From Aldehydirespirator sp965205155 (GTDB lineage Bacteria; Actinomycetota; Acidimicrobiia; Acidimicrobiales; Aldehydirespiratoraceae): 64,000 nt of DNA. This document shows positions 1-8,448 of the stretch, one piece after another. Made by a program: the position numbers and the translations under genes. The stretch covers positions 1,426,001 through 1,490,000 of the forward strand of contig OZ242033.1 in assembly GCA_965205155.1 (NCBI GenBank). Reading direction: 5' to 3'. The number at the start of each line of letters is the position of its first letter. The first letter of the stretch is position 1. Under the pieces are notes generated by a model. The model saw only the letters and a program-made list of their open reading frames with translations, did no database searches and was not told the DNA's origin.

Positions 1-1
1 C

Positions 2-568
2 GGTGGCCTGTTCGCTCGGGCCCGGCTCATCGACGGCTTCGAACTCAAGCTGATCGGCGTGGACACCGGTGAGTACTACCGGCTGGTCACCTCCGCCTTC
101 CTCCATGACGGCGTCTTCCACCTGGCCTTCAACATGTACGTCCTGTGGATCCTCGGGCAGATTCTGGAGGCCGGCTTCGGGCGGGCCCGGTTCCTGTCGC
201 TGTTCGTCGTGTCGATGCTCGGCGGCGCGTTCGGAGTGCTGTTGCTGTCGCCGAACTCGCCTACGGTCGGGGCCTCGGGGGCCGTGTTCGGCTTGATGGG
301 CGCGACCGTGCTGGTCCAGCGGGCCATCGGCGGCAGCATCTGGCGCACACCGCTGGCCCCGCTGCTGATGCTCAACATCGTCTTCACCCTGCTGGTCCCG
401 CGGGTGTCGATCGGCGGCCACTTCGGTGGCCTCATCGCGGGCGCCATCATGGGCTGGTTGATGCTCGCGCTGGAGCGTCGCAACGCTCCGGCCTGGGCAA
501 CGGTGTCGCTGGGCGGGATGCTCTCGGCGCTGCTGGTGGCAGGGTCGGTGATCGCCGCCGCCCAGTAG
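2..568 (+). CDS. Rhomboid family intramembrane serine protease (5' truncated by window)
   Basis: The frame is open from base 2, so the start lies before the window. The visible 188 residues carry the rhomboid core: LVTSAFLHDGVFHLAFNMY in the early membrane region (a conserved H..HLxxNM pattern), the catalytic serine motif GASGAVFG, and the partner histidine in GGHFGGL of the late helix. Several hydrophobic segments are obvious. Rhomboids cleave substrate helices within the membrane; the substrate cannot be told here. The gene ends 104 bp before the cysteine desulfurase start, and that gap holds one copy of the 47-bp repeat family. An internal GTG at 59 gives a shorter reading, but the rhomboid similarity continues upstream of it. 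Confidence 0.85.
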   Translation, partial: GGLFARARLIDGFELKLIGVDTGEYYRLVTSAFLHDGVFHLAFNMYVLWILGQILEAGFGRARFLSLFVVSMLGGAFGVLLLSPNSPTVGASGAVFGLMGATVLVQRAIGGSIWRTPLAPLLMLNIVFTLLVPRVSIGGHFGGLIAGAIMGWLMLALERRNAPAWATVSLGGMLSALLVAGSVIAAAQ

Positions 569-582
569 CCGTCCACCATGTC

Positions 583-629
583 GAATTGGCAGCGTTCTGC
601 TCGCCATGCGTGCGTTCTGCTGCCAATCC
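583..629 (+). repeat. 47-bp interspersed imperfect inverted repeat, copy A (single)
   Basis: The outer arms are GAATTGGCAG and, at the other end, CTGCCAATCC. Between them lie two near-direct repeats of GCGTTCTGC around a TCGCCATGCGT centre. Four further copies occur at 29111, 29182, 50568 and 50639. This copy lies between the rhomboid stop and the GTG of the cysteine desulfurase, ending 42 bp before that start. It is the most divergent copy in its right arm. Confidence 0.85.
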
Positions 630-671
630 CTGGTCGGGTCCGCGGTGGCCCCCGGTCCGTAGGATGACAGG

Positions 672-1856
672 GTGTCCGGTCCGTCCGAGCCGCACGAGGT
701 CTACCTGGACCACGCCGCATCCACGCCGCTGAGGCCGTCGGCTCGCGACGCCTGGCTGGCCGCGGCGGACCGGCATCACGCCAACCCGACCGGATCCCAC
801 CGGGCCGCCCGCGAGGCCCGACGAGCGCTGGACCGGGCCCGGGAGCGGGTGGCTGCGGTCCTGGGTGCTGATCCCGGCGAGATCGTGTTCACCTCGGGAG
901 GCAGCGAGGCCGACAACATGGCCGTGCTGGGCGCCCTGGGGGTTCGGGGCTCGGACGCCTTGGCCGTGACCACCGACGCCGAGCACCACGCGGTGCACGA
1001 TCCGGTGGAGAGCTCCGGCGGGGTGTTCGTCGGCGTGGACGAGCGGGGAATCGTCGACCTCGACGCTCTAGCCGAAGTTCTGCGTGCCCGCGACACCGAC
1101 GTCGCCGTGGTCTCGGTCATCGCGGTCAACAACGAGACCGGCTCGATCACACCGCTGGAGGAGGTGGCCCGCGTGGCGCGCGATCTGGCCCCGGCGGCTC
1201 TGCTGCACACCGACGCAGTGCAGGCCGTGAACTGGATCGACGTGGCCGCCGCCACCGCCGATTTCGACCTCGTCTCGGTGACGGGCCACAAGGTGGGCTC
1301 GCCGGTGGGCACCGGCGTACTGGTGGTGCGCGACGGTGTGGAACTCGATCCGCTGATCGTCGGGGGCGGCCAGGAGCGGGGCCGGCGGGCCGGGACTCCC
1401 GACGTGGCCGGAGCGGTGTCGTTCGCGGTTGCGCTCACCGAAGCCGTGGACGGACGGCCCGAGAGCGTCGGGCGTCTCAGGGTGATGCGCGACGCTCTCA
1501 TCGGCGGCCTCACCGACCGGCTCGGTGATCGGCTGCTGGTATCGGCCGCGCCCAACGGCGGCGATCGCGACCACATCGCGGCCGGGATCGCCAACGTGTG
1601 CATCGCCGGCGTGCAGAGCGAAGCGCTGCTGTTCCTGATCGACGCAGCCGGTGTGCGGGCCTCGGCCGCCTCCTCGTGCTCCAGTGGCGCCCAGGACCCA
1701 TCCCATGTGCTGGCAGCCATGGGCGTGCCCCGCGACGTGGCGCTGGGATCGTTGCGGTTGTCGCTCGGCCATACGACCGTTGAGTCCGATGTGGAGCGTG
1801 CTGTCGATGTGATCGCGGAGTCGGTCGGGCGCCTCGACCGCTTCGGCGGAGGCTGA
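672..1856 (+). CDS. Cysteine desulfurase (IscS/NifS family)
   Basis: PLP-dependent enzyme that removes sulfur from cysteine and passes it on as a persulfide. The 394-residue length fits the family. Visible marks are YLDHAASTPLRP at the N-terminus, the ..NNETGSI.. stretch, the PLP-binding lysine in SVTGHKVGSPVGTG, and the catalytic cysteine loop ASSCSSGAQDPSHVL near the C-terminus, which is the IscS-type SCSSG. The start is GTG at 672. The stop is separated by one base from mnmA, so the two are surely co-transcribed; the likely role is to supply sulfur for tRNA 2-thiouridine, as IscS does for MnmA. Sharing with Fe-S assembly is possible but no other isc/suf gene is present. Confidence 0.9.
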   Translation: MSGPSEPHEVYLDHAASTPLRPSARDAWLAAADRHHANPTGSHRAAREARRALDRARERVAAVLGADPGEIVFTSGGSEADNMAVLGALGVRGSDALAVTTDAEHHAVHDPVESSGGVFVGVDERGIVDLDALAEVLRARDTDVAVVSVIAVNNETGSITPLEEVARVARDLAPAALLHTDAVQAVNWIDVAAATADFDLVSVTGHKVGSPVGTGVLVVRDGVELDPLIVGGGQERGRRAGTPDVAGAVSFAVALTEAVDGRPESVGRLRVMRDALIGGLTDRLGDRLLVSAAPNGGDRDHIAAGIANVCIAGVQSEALLFLIDAAGVRASAASSCSSGAQDPSHVLAAMGVPRDVALGSLRLSLGHTTVESDVERAVDVIAESVGRLDRFGGG

Positions 1857-1857
1857 G

Positions 1858-2937
1858 ATGGCTGGGTCGACGAACGGCGCCCGCGGGCCGAAGGTCCTGG
1901 TGGCCATGTCGGGCGGGGTGGATTCCTCGGTTGCCGCGGCGCGGCTGCTTGAGGCCGGCTACGACATCGCCGGCGTCACCATGAAGCTGTGGGGCGGGCC
2001 CAGCGACACCGGCTGCTGCTCGGTGTCCGACGTCGACGACGCCCGCTGGGTGGCCGACCAGCTCGGCATCGAGCACCACGTGTTCAACTTCGGGGACGAC
2101 TTCGAGCGCCACGTGGTTGCTCCTTATGTGGCCGACCATGCCGCCGGCCTCACACCGAATCCCTGCGTGGAGTGCAACCGGCACATCAAGTTCAGCCGGC
2201 TCCTGCGTCGGGCCGACGCGCTCGGCTTCGACCTGGTGGCGACCGGCCACCACGCCCGCATCGTCGGTGGGCCCGGCGGACCCCGGCTGGCCCGGGGCGT
2301 CGACAAGGCAAAGGACCAGTCGTACGTCCTGCACATGCTCGACGCGTCTGTGCTCGCCCGGCTGCTGCTGCCGGTGGGGGAGACGACCAAGGACGAAGTC
2401 CGGCGGGAGGCGGAGGCTCGGGGTCTGGTCACGGCCCGCAAGCCCGACAGCCAGGACGTGTGCTTCATCACGGCTTCGAGCGGCCGCCGGAAGTTCCTCG
2501 GCGAGCGCATCCCGATGAGTCCGGGGCGGCTGGTGGACACCGGGGGACGCCAGGTCGGCACCGTCGAGGCGTTGGAGCTCGTCACTGTAGGGCAGCGTCG
2601 GGGCCTCGGAGCAGTCGGCAAGGGGTCGCCCCGGTATGTGCTCGATGTGGACGCCGAGTCGTCGACGGTGACGGTGGGAAGCCAGGCGGAGCTCGACAGC
2701 GAAATCACGCCGCTGGAGGACTGGCGCTGGATGGACGGTCCGGTGGACGGCCCGGTGCTGGTACAGACCTCAGCGCACGGTGCGGCGGAGGCCGCCACGG
2801 TCGATCGGGCCGGCGCGGCCGTCCGCTGGGCCGAGCCCCGCCGACGAGTGGCTCCGGGCCAGAGCGTGGTCGCCTACCGGGGCGACATCGTGGTCGGCGG
2901 CGGCACCGCGGCCCGAGCGGCCAAGTTGCACGCCTGA
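1858..2937 (+). CDS. mnmA: tRNA-specific 2-thiouridylase MnmA
   Basis: Forms 2-thiouridine at position 34 of tRNA Lys, Glu and Gln using ATP and a persulfide sulfur. The 359-residue protein starts with the PP-loop motif VLVAMSGGVDSSVAA, followed by GVTMKLWGG and the two catalytic cysteine contexts: TPNPCVECNRHIKF and, about 95 residues later, DSQDVCFI. The YVLHML/GE.TK.EVR stretch is also typical. The ATG is one base after the cysteine desulfurase stop, so translation is probably coupled. Family assignment is firm. Confidence 0.95.
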   Translation: MAGSTNGARGPKVLVAMSGGVDSSVAAARLLEAGYDIAGVTMKLWGGPSDTGCCSVSDVDDARWVADQLGIEHHVFNFGDDFERHVVAPYVADHAAGLTPNPCVECNRHIKFSRLLRRADALGFDLVATGHHARIVGGPGGPRLARGVDKAKDQSYVLHMLDASVLARLLLPVGETTKDEVRREAEARGLVTARKPDSQDVCFITASSGRRKFLGERIPMSPGRLVDTGGRQVGTVEALELVTVGQRRGLGAVGKGSPRYVLDVDAESSTVTVGSQAELDSEITPLEDWRWMDGPVDGPVLVQTSAHGAAEAATVDRAGAAVRWAEPRRRVAPGQSVVAYRGDIVVGGGTAARAAKLHA

Positions 2938-3000
2938 CGACGAGCAGCTACCGGTATTGAGGCAACGCCGGCAGTCGGCTGGTCGGACCGTCCTGGGCGG

Positions 3001-3420
3001 TCAGGTCGGTATCAGCACGGCCGTATCCGAATGCAGTGCGGCCAACCCCTTGTCCAGCGTCACCAGCGATCCGCCGAAATGGGCTGCCAGCGCCGCGAGG
3101 TACGAGTCGGTCACCTGGCGATGGCCGATCGCTCCGGCCAGAACCCCGGGGGTGTAGGCGATCTCGTCGGGCCAGAAGACGTGCTGGGGCTGCGACACGA
3201 TCTCATCCAGCGCGGTCAGCGCTTCGAGTGCCCCCATGCCGGCCCGAAGCAGGAACCGGACCAGCGTTCCCTGCGTGATCGGGCAGGTGGCCAATCGATC
3301 GTCGTGGCCCTGGAGCCACTCGTGAGCTTGCCGGTGGTGGATGTGGTCCGGGACGGTCAGCGCGATCAGAACGTTGCCGTCGGCCAGGGCTGCGCTCACT
3401 CGTCCCCCGGCGGGTTTCAC
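3001..3420 (-). CDS. VapC-like PIN-domain toxin
   Basis: PIN-domain ribonuclease, probable toxin of a VapBC pair. The reading LADGNVLIALTV has the usual first acidic residue, the middle carries an acidic DEI segment, and VTDSYLAALAAHFGGSLVTLDKGL gives the late D..L.A.....L.T.D pattern. I chose the GTG at 3420 because it overlaps the antitoxin stop by four bases (GTGA), the usual arrangement; an internal GTG at 3399 is an alternative. Length 139 residues. It lies downstream of the antitoxin gene on the same strand. Confidence 0.8.
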   Translation of the reverse strand: MKPAGGRVSAALADGNVLIALTVPDHIHHRQAHEWLQGHDDRLATCPITQGTLVRFLLRAGMGALEALTALDEIVSQPQHVFWPDEIAYTPGVLAGAIGHRQVTDSYLAALAAHFGGSLVTLDKGLAALHSDTAVLIPT

Positions 3421-3647
3421 CACTCGTCTTCCAGAGATCTGACATCCTCGGCGGTGACGGGTCGACCGAGCTTGACGATGGGCCATCCCGAAGGTGTCGT
3501 TTCGACCCGGGGCGCCTCTTCGGGAGCGATGCCGAGTGCGCTCCGGACGCAGTCGGTGATGACCTGGCTCATCGTCTTCTTCTGCTGATGGGCTAGCTCC
3601 CGCGCCAACGCGTGCAGATCGGGCGGCAGGTCGACCGTCGTGCGCAT
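3417..3647 (-). CDS. VapB-like antitoxin
   Basis: A 76-residue protein starting MRTTVDLPPDLHALARELA, a ribbon-helix-helix type N-terminus as in antitoxins that bind their own promoter. The C-terminal half (TPSGWPIVKLGRPVTAEDVRSLEDEW) matches the tail that usually wraps the PIN toxin. ATG at 3647 was preferred over upstream in-frame starts because the RHH strand begins immediately after it. The promoter region holds three TGACGCAA boxes. Coupled by a GTGA overlap to the toxin. Confidence 0.8.
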   Translation of the reverse strand: MRTTVDLPPDLHALARELAHQQKKTMSQVITDCVRSALGIAPEEAPRVETTPSGWPIVKLGRPVTAEDVRSLEDEW

Positions 3648-3665
3648 CACTGCATCATAACATCT

Positions 3666-3705
3666 TGACGCAACAATGATGCACGGTGACGCAAGGATGA
3701 CGCAA
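3666..3705 (-). promoter_or_regulatory. Three direct TGACGCAA boxes upstream of the VapB gene
   Basis: TGACGCAA occurs at 3666-3673, 3687-3694 and 3698-3705, starting 19 bp upstream of the antitoxin ATG (3647). Spacings are 21 and 11 bp, about two and one helical turns, so all three boxes would face the same side of the DNA. A TATGAT-like -10 lies just downstream on the minus strand. Direct repeats on the same helical face fit cooperative antitoxin binding; that role is inferred. Confidence 0.6.
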
Positions 3706-3757
3706 CGAGTGGTCACGGGCATGCGGCAAGGGCGCTGACATCGGTTGACCGAAGGGG

Positions 3758-4708
3758 TTAGCCGAGTGTGAGGCCACGGCGCTCGGCGGTGGCCAGCACA
3801 GCTGCGGGTCGGCTGGGCGACACCAGCAGGGCGGCGAGCGAGCGCTCCTCGCTGTGGTTGCGGTCGGTCATCACGCTCGCCTTCACCGGCTCGGTGAGAC
3901 GCAGTTCCAAGGCCATGCCGAAGGCCTGGGCGGACAGGTCCGTAGCGTCGGTGTCGGCTCGGGCCGGGCCGATCGAGTCGATGCCGCGGCGGCTCATGGG
4001 CAGCGGCTCGGCAACAGCGAGATGGTCATGCAGCACCAGCCCATTGGGGACGAATACCAGCCAGCGACGGGCCAGCCGGTACAGGGTGTGGGCCGCGAAC
4101 GCCGCAACCGGCAGTCCCACCGCAGCAGCCAGGATGCCGGCGCCCCAGCCCTGGTCGGCCAGCAGCAGGGGCCCGACGGCTACACCGGCCACCGCGACCG
4201 CGCCCATCGGCACGACGAGCGCAACGATGATCGGTCCGGGCGGTCGCAGCAGGAATCGGCGCTCGGCGCCGTAGCTGGCCGCATCCACCTGGGCCTCGGC
4301 GTAGACGGGGTGAAACACGACGAGCGTGCCGACCACACAGGCCAGATTCCCGACCACGGCGGCGGGATCTGAGGCCTCGGCTGCCGCCAATGCCAACTCC
4401 AGAGTGCCGGCGGGCACGCCGATACGGGCCACGGTCAATGCCCGCGGCCCGGGAAGAACCAGCGCGGCGAGCACCAGGGCGTAGCCCAGCCACATGGCCA
4501 CGATCACGGTTGTGTGGGCGGCGCCGTCGTCGGGTCGTAGCGCGGTGTGAATCAGGTCCCCGAAGAACGCCAGCACTCCGACCGCCAGCCAGGCCCCGAC
4601 CACGCCGGCGCGCACCATCAGCGCGGTCCGGGCCCGGGTTCGTTCAGCGGAGCGCGCGTCACTTCGCACGGTCTCAATTGTGCCACCGGGCCACCGCAGG
4701 GAGGTCAT
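3758..4708 (-). CDS. Polytopic membrane protein of unknown function
   Basis: A 316-residue protein with about six hydrophobic segments, for example GAWLAVGVLAFFGDLI, TTVIVAMWLGYALVLAALVLPG, PIIVALVVPMGAVAVAGVAVG and GAGILAAAVGLPVAAFAAHTLY. They are followed by a soluble C-terminal part with WLVFVPNGLVLHDHLAVAEPL, which looks like a PH-like or DUF-type domain seen after membrane regions in actinobacterial proteins. The frame also runs open upstream across ligA, but ATG 4708 is used because everything beyond is antisense to ligA. It is divergent from ligA with 33 bp between starts. No function can be assigned. Confidence 0.65.
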   Translation of the reverse strand: MTSLRWPGGTIETVRSDARSAERTRARTALMVRAGVVGAWLAVGVLAFFGDLIHTALRPDDGAAHTTVIVAMWLGYALVLAALVLPGPRALTVARIGVPAGTLELALAAAEASDPAAVVGNLACVVGTLVVFHPVYAEAQVDAASYGAERRFLLRPPGPIIVALVVPMGAVAVAGVAVGPLLLADQGWGAGILAAAVGLPVAAFAAHTLYRLARRWLVFVPNGLVLHDHLAVAEPLPMSRRGIDSIGPARADTDATDLSAQAFGMALELRLTEPVKASVMTDRNHSEERSLAALLVSPSRPAAVLATAERRGLTLG

Positions 4709-4741
4709 AGTGCAGTCACAGCGCAGATGTAGCCTCGGGCG

Positions 4742-6844
4742 ATGGCCGACCCTGACACCGCCGCCGCGGTGAGCACAGCCAGGCGCGTCCGGATGCTCCA
4801 TGCCGTGCTCAACCACCACTCGGCGCTGTACTACGCGGGCAAGCCAGAGATCCCCGACGCCGACTTCGACGACCTGCTCAACGAATTGAAGGCTCTGGAG
4901 ACACGGCACCCTGAGTTGGTCCATCCCGACTCGCCCACCCAGCGGGTCGGGGCCCCGCCCGACACCGCCTTCGCGCCGGTGCGCCACGAGCCGCCCATGA
5001 TGTCGCTGCACAACGCCCTCGACATCGAGGAGTTGCGAGCGTGGCACGAGCGGGTGCACCGCGCCCTCGCTGCCAGTACGCCTGTCCCCGCTGGGGAGCA
5101 AGTACTGCCGACCATGGAGGACACCCAGGTCGGGGACTACGCGGTCGAGCTGAAGTTCGACGGCCTGGCCATATCGGTGCGGTACGAGGACGGCGTGCTG
5201 GTGCGGGCCGCCACCCGGGGCGACGGCCGCACCGGCGAGGATGTCACCCATTCGGTGCGCACCATCGCCGATGTCCCGATCCGCCTTGACGGCGACGCTC
5301 CGGCCGTGCTGGAGGTTCGGGGCGAGGTGATCCTGCTCCTGTCCACCTTCAAGGCGCTCAATGCCCGCCAGGCCGAGAAGGGCGAGAAGGCCTACGTCAA
5401 TCCCCGCAATGCGGCGGCCGGCTCGCTGCGCCAGAAGGACGCCCGGGTGACAGCCGAGCGGGGCCTGTCGTTCTGGTGCTACCAGCTCGGCTATGCCGAC
5501 GGCGGGCCGGCCTTCAGTTCCCACATGCAGACGCTGCACTGGCTGAAGTCACTGGGCCTGCCGGTGAACGAGTACTCGGCGGGTCTCGCCGATCTGGCCG
5601 CGGTGGAGGCCCATCTGGCCGATTTCGAGCGGCGTCGCCACGGCCTCGACTACGAGTTCGACGGCCTGGTCGTGAAGGTCGACGATCTCAGCTTGCAGGC
5701 TCGGCTGGGCGTGGACGCCAAGGCCCCCCGCTGGGCGATCGCCTACAAGTTCCCGCCCGAGGAGCGGACCACCAAGCTGCTCGACATCGAGGTGTCGATC
5801 GGGCCATCGGGCCAGGCCACCCCCTTCGCCCGGCTGGAGCCGGTGTTCGTGGGCGGCGTGACGGTGGCGACGGCCACGCTCCACAACGAGGACCAGGTGG
5901 CGGCCAAGGACGTGCGCCCCGGCGACACCGTCATCGTGCGCCGGGCCGGCGAGGTGATACCCGAGGTCGTGGGTCCTGTGCTCTCGGCGCGTCCCGAGGG
6001 ATCGGAACCGTGGTCGTTCCCTCCGGACTGCCCAGTGTGTGGGGAGGCGCTGCAGCGGGCCGAGGGCATGTCGGCCACGCAGTGCGTCAACTACCGGTGC
6101 CCCCGCCAGATCCGGGGCCGCATCGAGCACTTCGTGGGCCGGGCCGCCATGGACATCGAGTTCCTGGGGGAGCGCAACATCGACCGCTTCGTGACGGAGG
6201 GCCTGCTCGGCGATGTCGTCGGGCTGTACTCGCTCGACTTCGAGCGGATCGAGCAGATGGAGGGTTTCGGGCAGATCTCGGTGAACAACCTCCGCCGGTC
6301 GATTGAGGCCAGCAAGGAGCAGCCCCTGTCGAGGCTGCTGTTCGCGTTGAGCATCCCTGAGATAGGCCAGGTCAACGCCCAGGTGCTGGCCGCGTCCTTC
6401 GGCGATGTCGACGGCATTCTGGACGCGAGTGAGGAGGCCCTGGCCGAGGTGGAGGGGTTCGGGCCGATCATCGCGGCGTCGGTGCGGGCCTGGTTCGAGG
6501 ACGCGCACAACCGCCGGCTCATCGAGGGTCTGCGGGCGGCCGGGCTCCGGATGGAGGCCGAGGCATCCGACGGCGCAGCCGAGGGCGAGGGGCTGCCCCA
6601 GACCCTGGCCGGCATGTCGGTGGTGGTGAGCGGCGCCCTGGAGGGCTTCAGCCGCGACGAGGCCAAGCAGGCCATCCTGGCCAGGGGCGGTTCCGCGCCG
6701 GGCTCAGTGTCGGGACGCACCACCGCGCTGGTGGTAGGCGCCGACCCCGGAGCATCCAAACTGCGCAAGGCCGAGGCGTCGGGTGTCCCCGTGATCGACG
6801 AAACCGCCTTCCAGACCCTCCTGGAGACCGGCCGGGTGCCGTAG
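4742..6844 (+). CDS. ligA: NAD-dependent DNA ligase LigA
   Basis: Seals nicks in DNA using NAD+. The 700-residue protein has the N-terminal NAD-binding Ia domain (YY.G.PEIPDADFDDLL), the adenylation motif VELKFDGLAISVRY with the reactive lysine, KAPRWAIAYKFPPEE, and a zinc finger with cysteines in CPVCGEAL and CVNYRCPRQ. It then has helix-hairpin-helix repeats (LLFALSIPEIGQVNAQ, EVEGFGPIIAASV) and a C-terminal BRCT domain (TLAGMSVVVSGALEGFSRDEA). There is a short insertion of about 20 residues just before the adenylation motif. Essential replication/repair enzyme. Confidence 0.97.
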   Translation: MADPDTAAAVSTARRVRMLHAVLNHHSALYYAGKPEIPDADFDDLLNELKALETRHPELVHPDSPTQRVGAPPDTAFAPVRHEPPMMSLHNALDIEELRAWHERVHRALAASTPVPAGEQVLPTMEDTQVGDYAVELKFDGLAISVRYEDGVLVRAATRGDGRTGEDVTHSVRTIADVPIRLDGDAPAVLEVRGEVILLLSTFKALNARQAEKGEKAYVNPRNAAAGSLRQKDARVTAERGLSFWCYQLGYADGGPAFSSHMQTLHWLKSLGLPVNEYSAGLADLAAVEAHLADFERRRHGLDYEFDGLVVKVDDLSLQARLGVDAKAPRWAIAYKFPPEERTTKLLDIEVSIGPSGQATPFARLEPVFVGGVTVATATLHNEDQVAAKDVRPGDTVIVRRAGEVIPEVVGPVLSARPEGSEPWSFPPDCPVCGEALQRAEGMSATQCVNYRCPRQIRGRIEHFVGRAAMDIEFLGERNIDRFVTEGLLGDVVGLYSLDFERIEQMEGFGQISVNNLRRSIEASKEQPLSRLLFALSIPEIGQVNAQVLAASFGDVDGILDASEEALAEVEGFGPIIAASVRAWFEDAHNRRLIEGLRAAGLRMEAEASDGAAEGEGLPQTLAGMSVVVSGALEGFSRDEAKQAILARGGSAPGSVSGRTTALVVGADPGASKLRKAEASGVPVIDETAFQTLLETGRVP

Positions 6845-6901
6845 CAGCACGACTAGCCGCGTCCGCCACCCTGACACAGGGGCGATGTAGGTTCATCACC
6901 G

Positions 6902-8440
6902 ATGAGCACTCCGGCGCGAAGGGGCGGCACGGCCACGTCCAGTTTCGGCGTGAGCCGGCGGGAGGGCCACGACGCCTCGGCCTTCTACGAGCGCTTCTCT
7001 GCTCCAGAGATCAGCCGGGACTCGGAGATTTCCGCCCACGCCAGCCGCAATCAACTGTGGGTCGGCGACGCGCGCGACATGGACGCCCATGGAGACGTGG
7101 CCGACAACTCCGTGGCTCTGGTTGTCACGTCGCCGCCGTACTTCGCTGGCAAGGAATACGAGGAGGCGGTGGGGGAGGGCCATGTCCCCGCCAGCTACAA
7201 GGACTACCTGCAAATGCTCCGTGACGTCTTCGCCGAGTGCAAGCGCAAGCTAGAGCCGGGAGGGCGCATCGCCGTCAACGTGGCCAATCTGGGCCGGAAA
7301 CCGTATCGCTCACTCTCGTCCGACGTGATCGGGATCCTGCAGGATGACCATGGGCTATTGCTGCGAGGCGAGGTCATTTGGCGCAAGGCCGAGGGTGCGG
7401 CAGGCAACTGCGCGTGGGGGAGCTTCCAGCGTCCGGCCAATCCGGTGTTGCGGGACCTGACCGAGCGGGTCGTGATCGCGTCCAAGGGACGTTTCGACCG
7501 CGCGCTGTCGGCTGCGGAGAGGTCGACCCGGGGACTGCCGTCGCTGGGCACTGCCAATGCCGACGAGTTCATGGACGCCACCACCGACGTATGGGAGATC
7601 CCGGCGGAGTCGGCCACCCGTGTGGGGCACCCCGCCCCGTTCCCGGTGGAGCTGCCCGAGCGCCTGATCGACCTGTACACCTACCGGGGCGACCTGGTGC
7701 TCGACCCGTTCATGGGCGCGGGGACAACGGCGGTGGCCGCGGTGCGCACCGGTCGCCACTACGTGGGTTTCGACACCGATGACGGCTATCTGCAGGTGGC
7801 GCGGCAGCGCATCGCCCGGGAGCGGGAGCGGCTCCTGAGCGGCACGGGCACTCGCCGATGGGAGGCGAAGGGCAACAGCCAGGCGCGCCTGTTCGATCCT
7901 CCGGACGGAGGTGACGAACCAGGAGTCATCGGGACGCACGCATCGAGCAACGGTGCCGGTCACCGGCTTGACGACGACTTCCAGGCTCGGGCCGTGCTGG
8001 AGGGCCGCAAGGCGCAGGAGAAGGCGCGGCAAGTCCTGTCCGAGTGCGGATTCGGGGAGATCCACGAGAGGGTCTCCTTCTCCTGCGGAGTCGAAGTCAA
8101 CTTCTCGGCGGTCGACCGGGAGGGCCGGCGATGGCTGTTCGATGTGTCCGGCGCCTTCAGTGTCACCCAACGGCCGGGACTACGTCGCACCGACACACTG
8201 TGGAAGGCGCTCGGCAAGGCGGCCGTGCTGGATACGGCCGGCCACCGGCAGCCCCTCGTGCTGCTGACCACCGACCGGCCGGCGGCCAGCAGCGTGGGAC
8301 ATCGAGCCTTGGACGCGGTGACCGGACCCGGCAAGCCCGTGCACGCCGTCATCGAGATGGAGGATCCCGACGATCTCCGCCGCCTCGCCGCTCTGGCTGA
8401 TGGCGGGGACTCGGGGGATGGGTCTGCGGGGGTTGCCTAG
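6902..8440 (+). CDS. DNA methyltransferase (N4/N6, SPPY type) with an extra C-terminal nuclease-like domain
   Basis: 512 residues. Residues about 45-290 form an amino-MTase: catalytic motif IV TSPPY at 76-80, and the SAM-binding motif DPFMGAGTT near 268 after it (beta-class order). A linker follows. Residues about 350-490 then read QARAVLEGRKAQEKARQVL and VEVNFSAVDREGRRWLFDVSG, ending in LWKALGKAAVL and PLVLLTTD. The beta-strand/acidic pattern and conserved lysine are like a PD-(D/E)xK-type fold, but a clean ExK is not visible. No separate endonuclease or specificity gene sits beside it, so it is either an orphan methyltransferase or a single-chain modification/cleavage enzyme. Confidence 0.8.
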   Translation: MSTPARRGGTATSSFGVSRREGHDASAFYERFSAPEISRDSEISAHASRNQLWVGDARDMDAHGDVADNSVALVVTSPPYFAGKEYEEAVGEGHVPASYKDYLQMLRDVFAECKRKLEPGGRIAVNVANLGRKPYRSLSSDVIGILQDDHGLLLRGEVIWRKAEGAAGNCAWGSFQRPANPVLRDLTERVVIASKGRFDRALSAAERSTRGLPSLGTANADEFMDATTDVWEIPAESATRVGHPAPFPVELPERLIDLYTYRGDLVLDPFMGAGTTAVAAVRTGRHYVGFDTDDGYLQVARQRIARERERLLSGTGTRRWEAKGNSQARLFDPPDGGDEPGVIGTHASSNGAGHRLDDDFQARAVLEGRKAQEKARQVLSECGFGEIHERVSFSCGVEVNFSAVDREGRRWLFDVSGAFSVTQRPGLRRTDTLWKALGKAAVLDTAGHRQPLVLLTTDRPAASSVGHRALDAVTGPGKPVHAVIEMEDPDDLRRLAALADGGDSGDGSAGVA

Positions 8441-8448
8441 CGGGAGGG

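Noticed and set aside
3758..5539. Extension of the membrane protein by about 277 codons
   Set aside because: The extension is antisense to ligA, which is certain; ATG 4708 is the sensible start.
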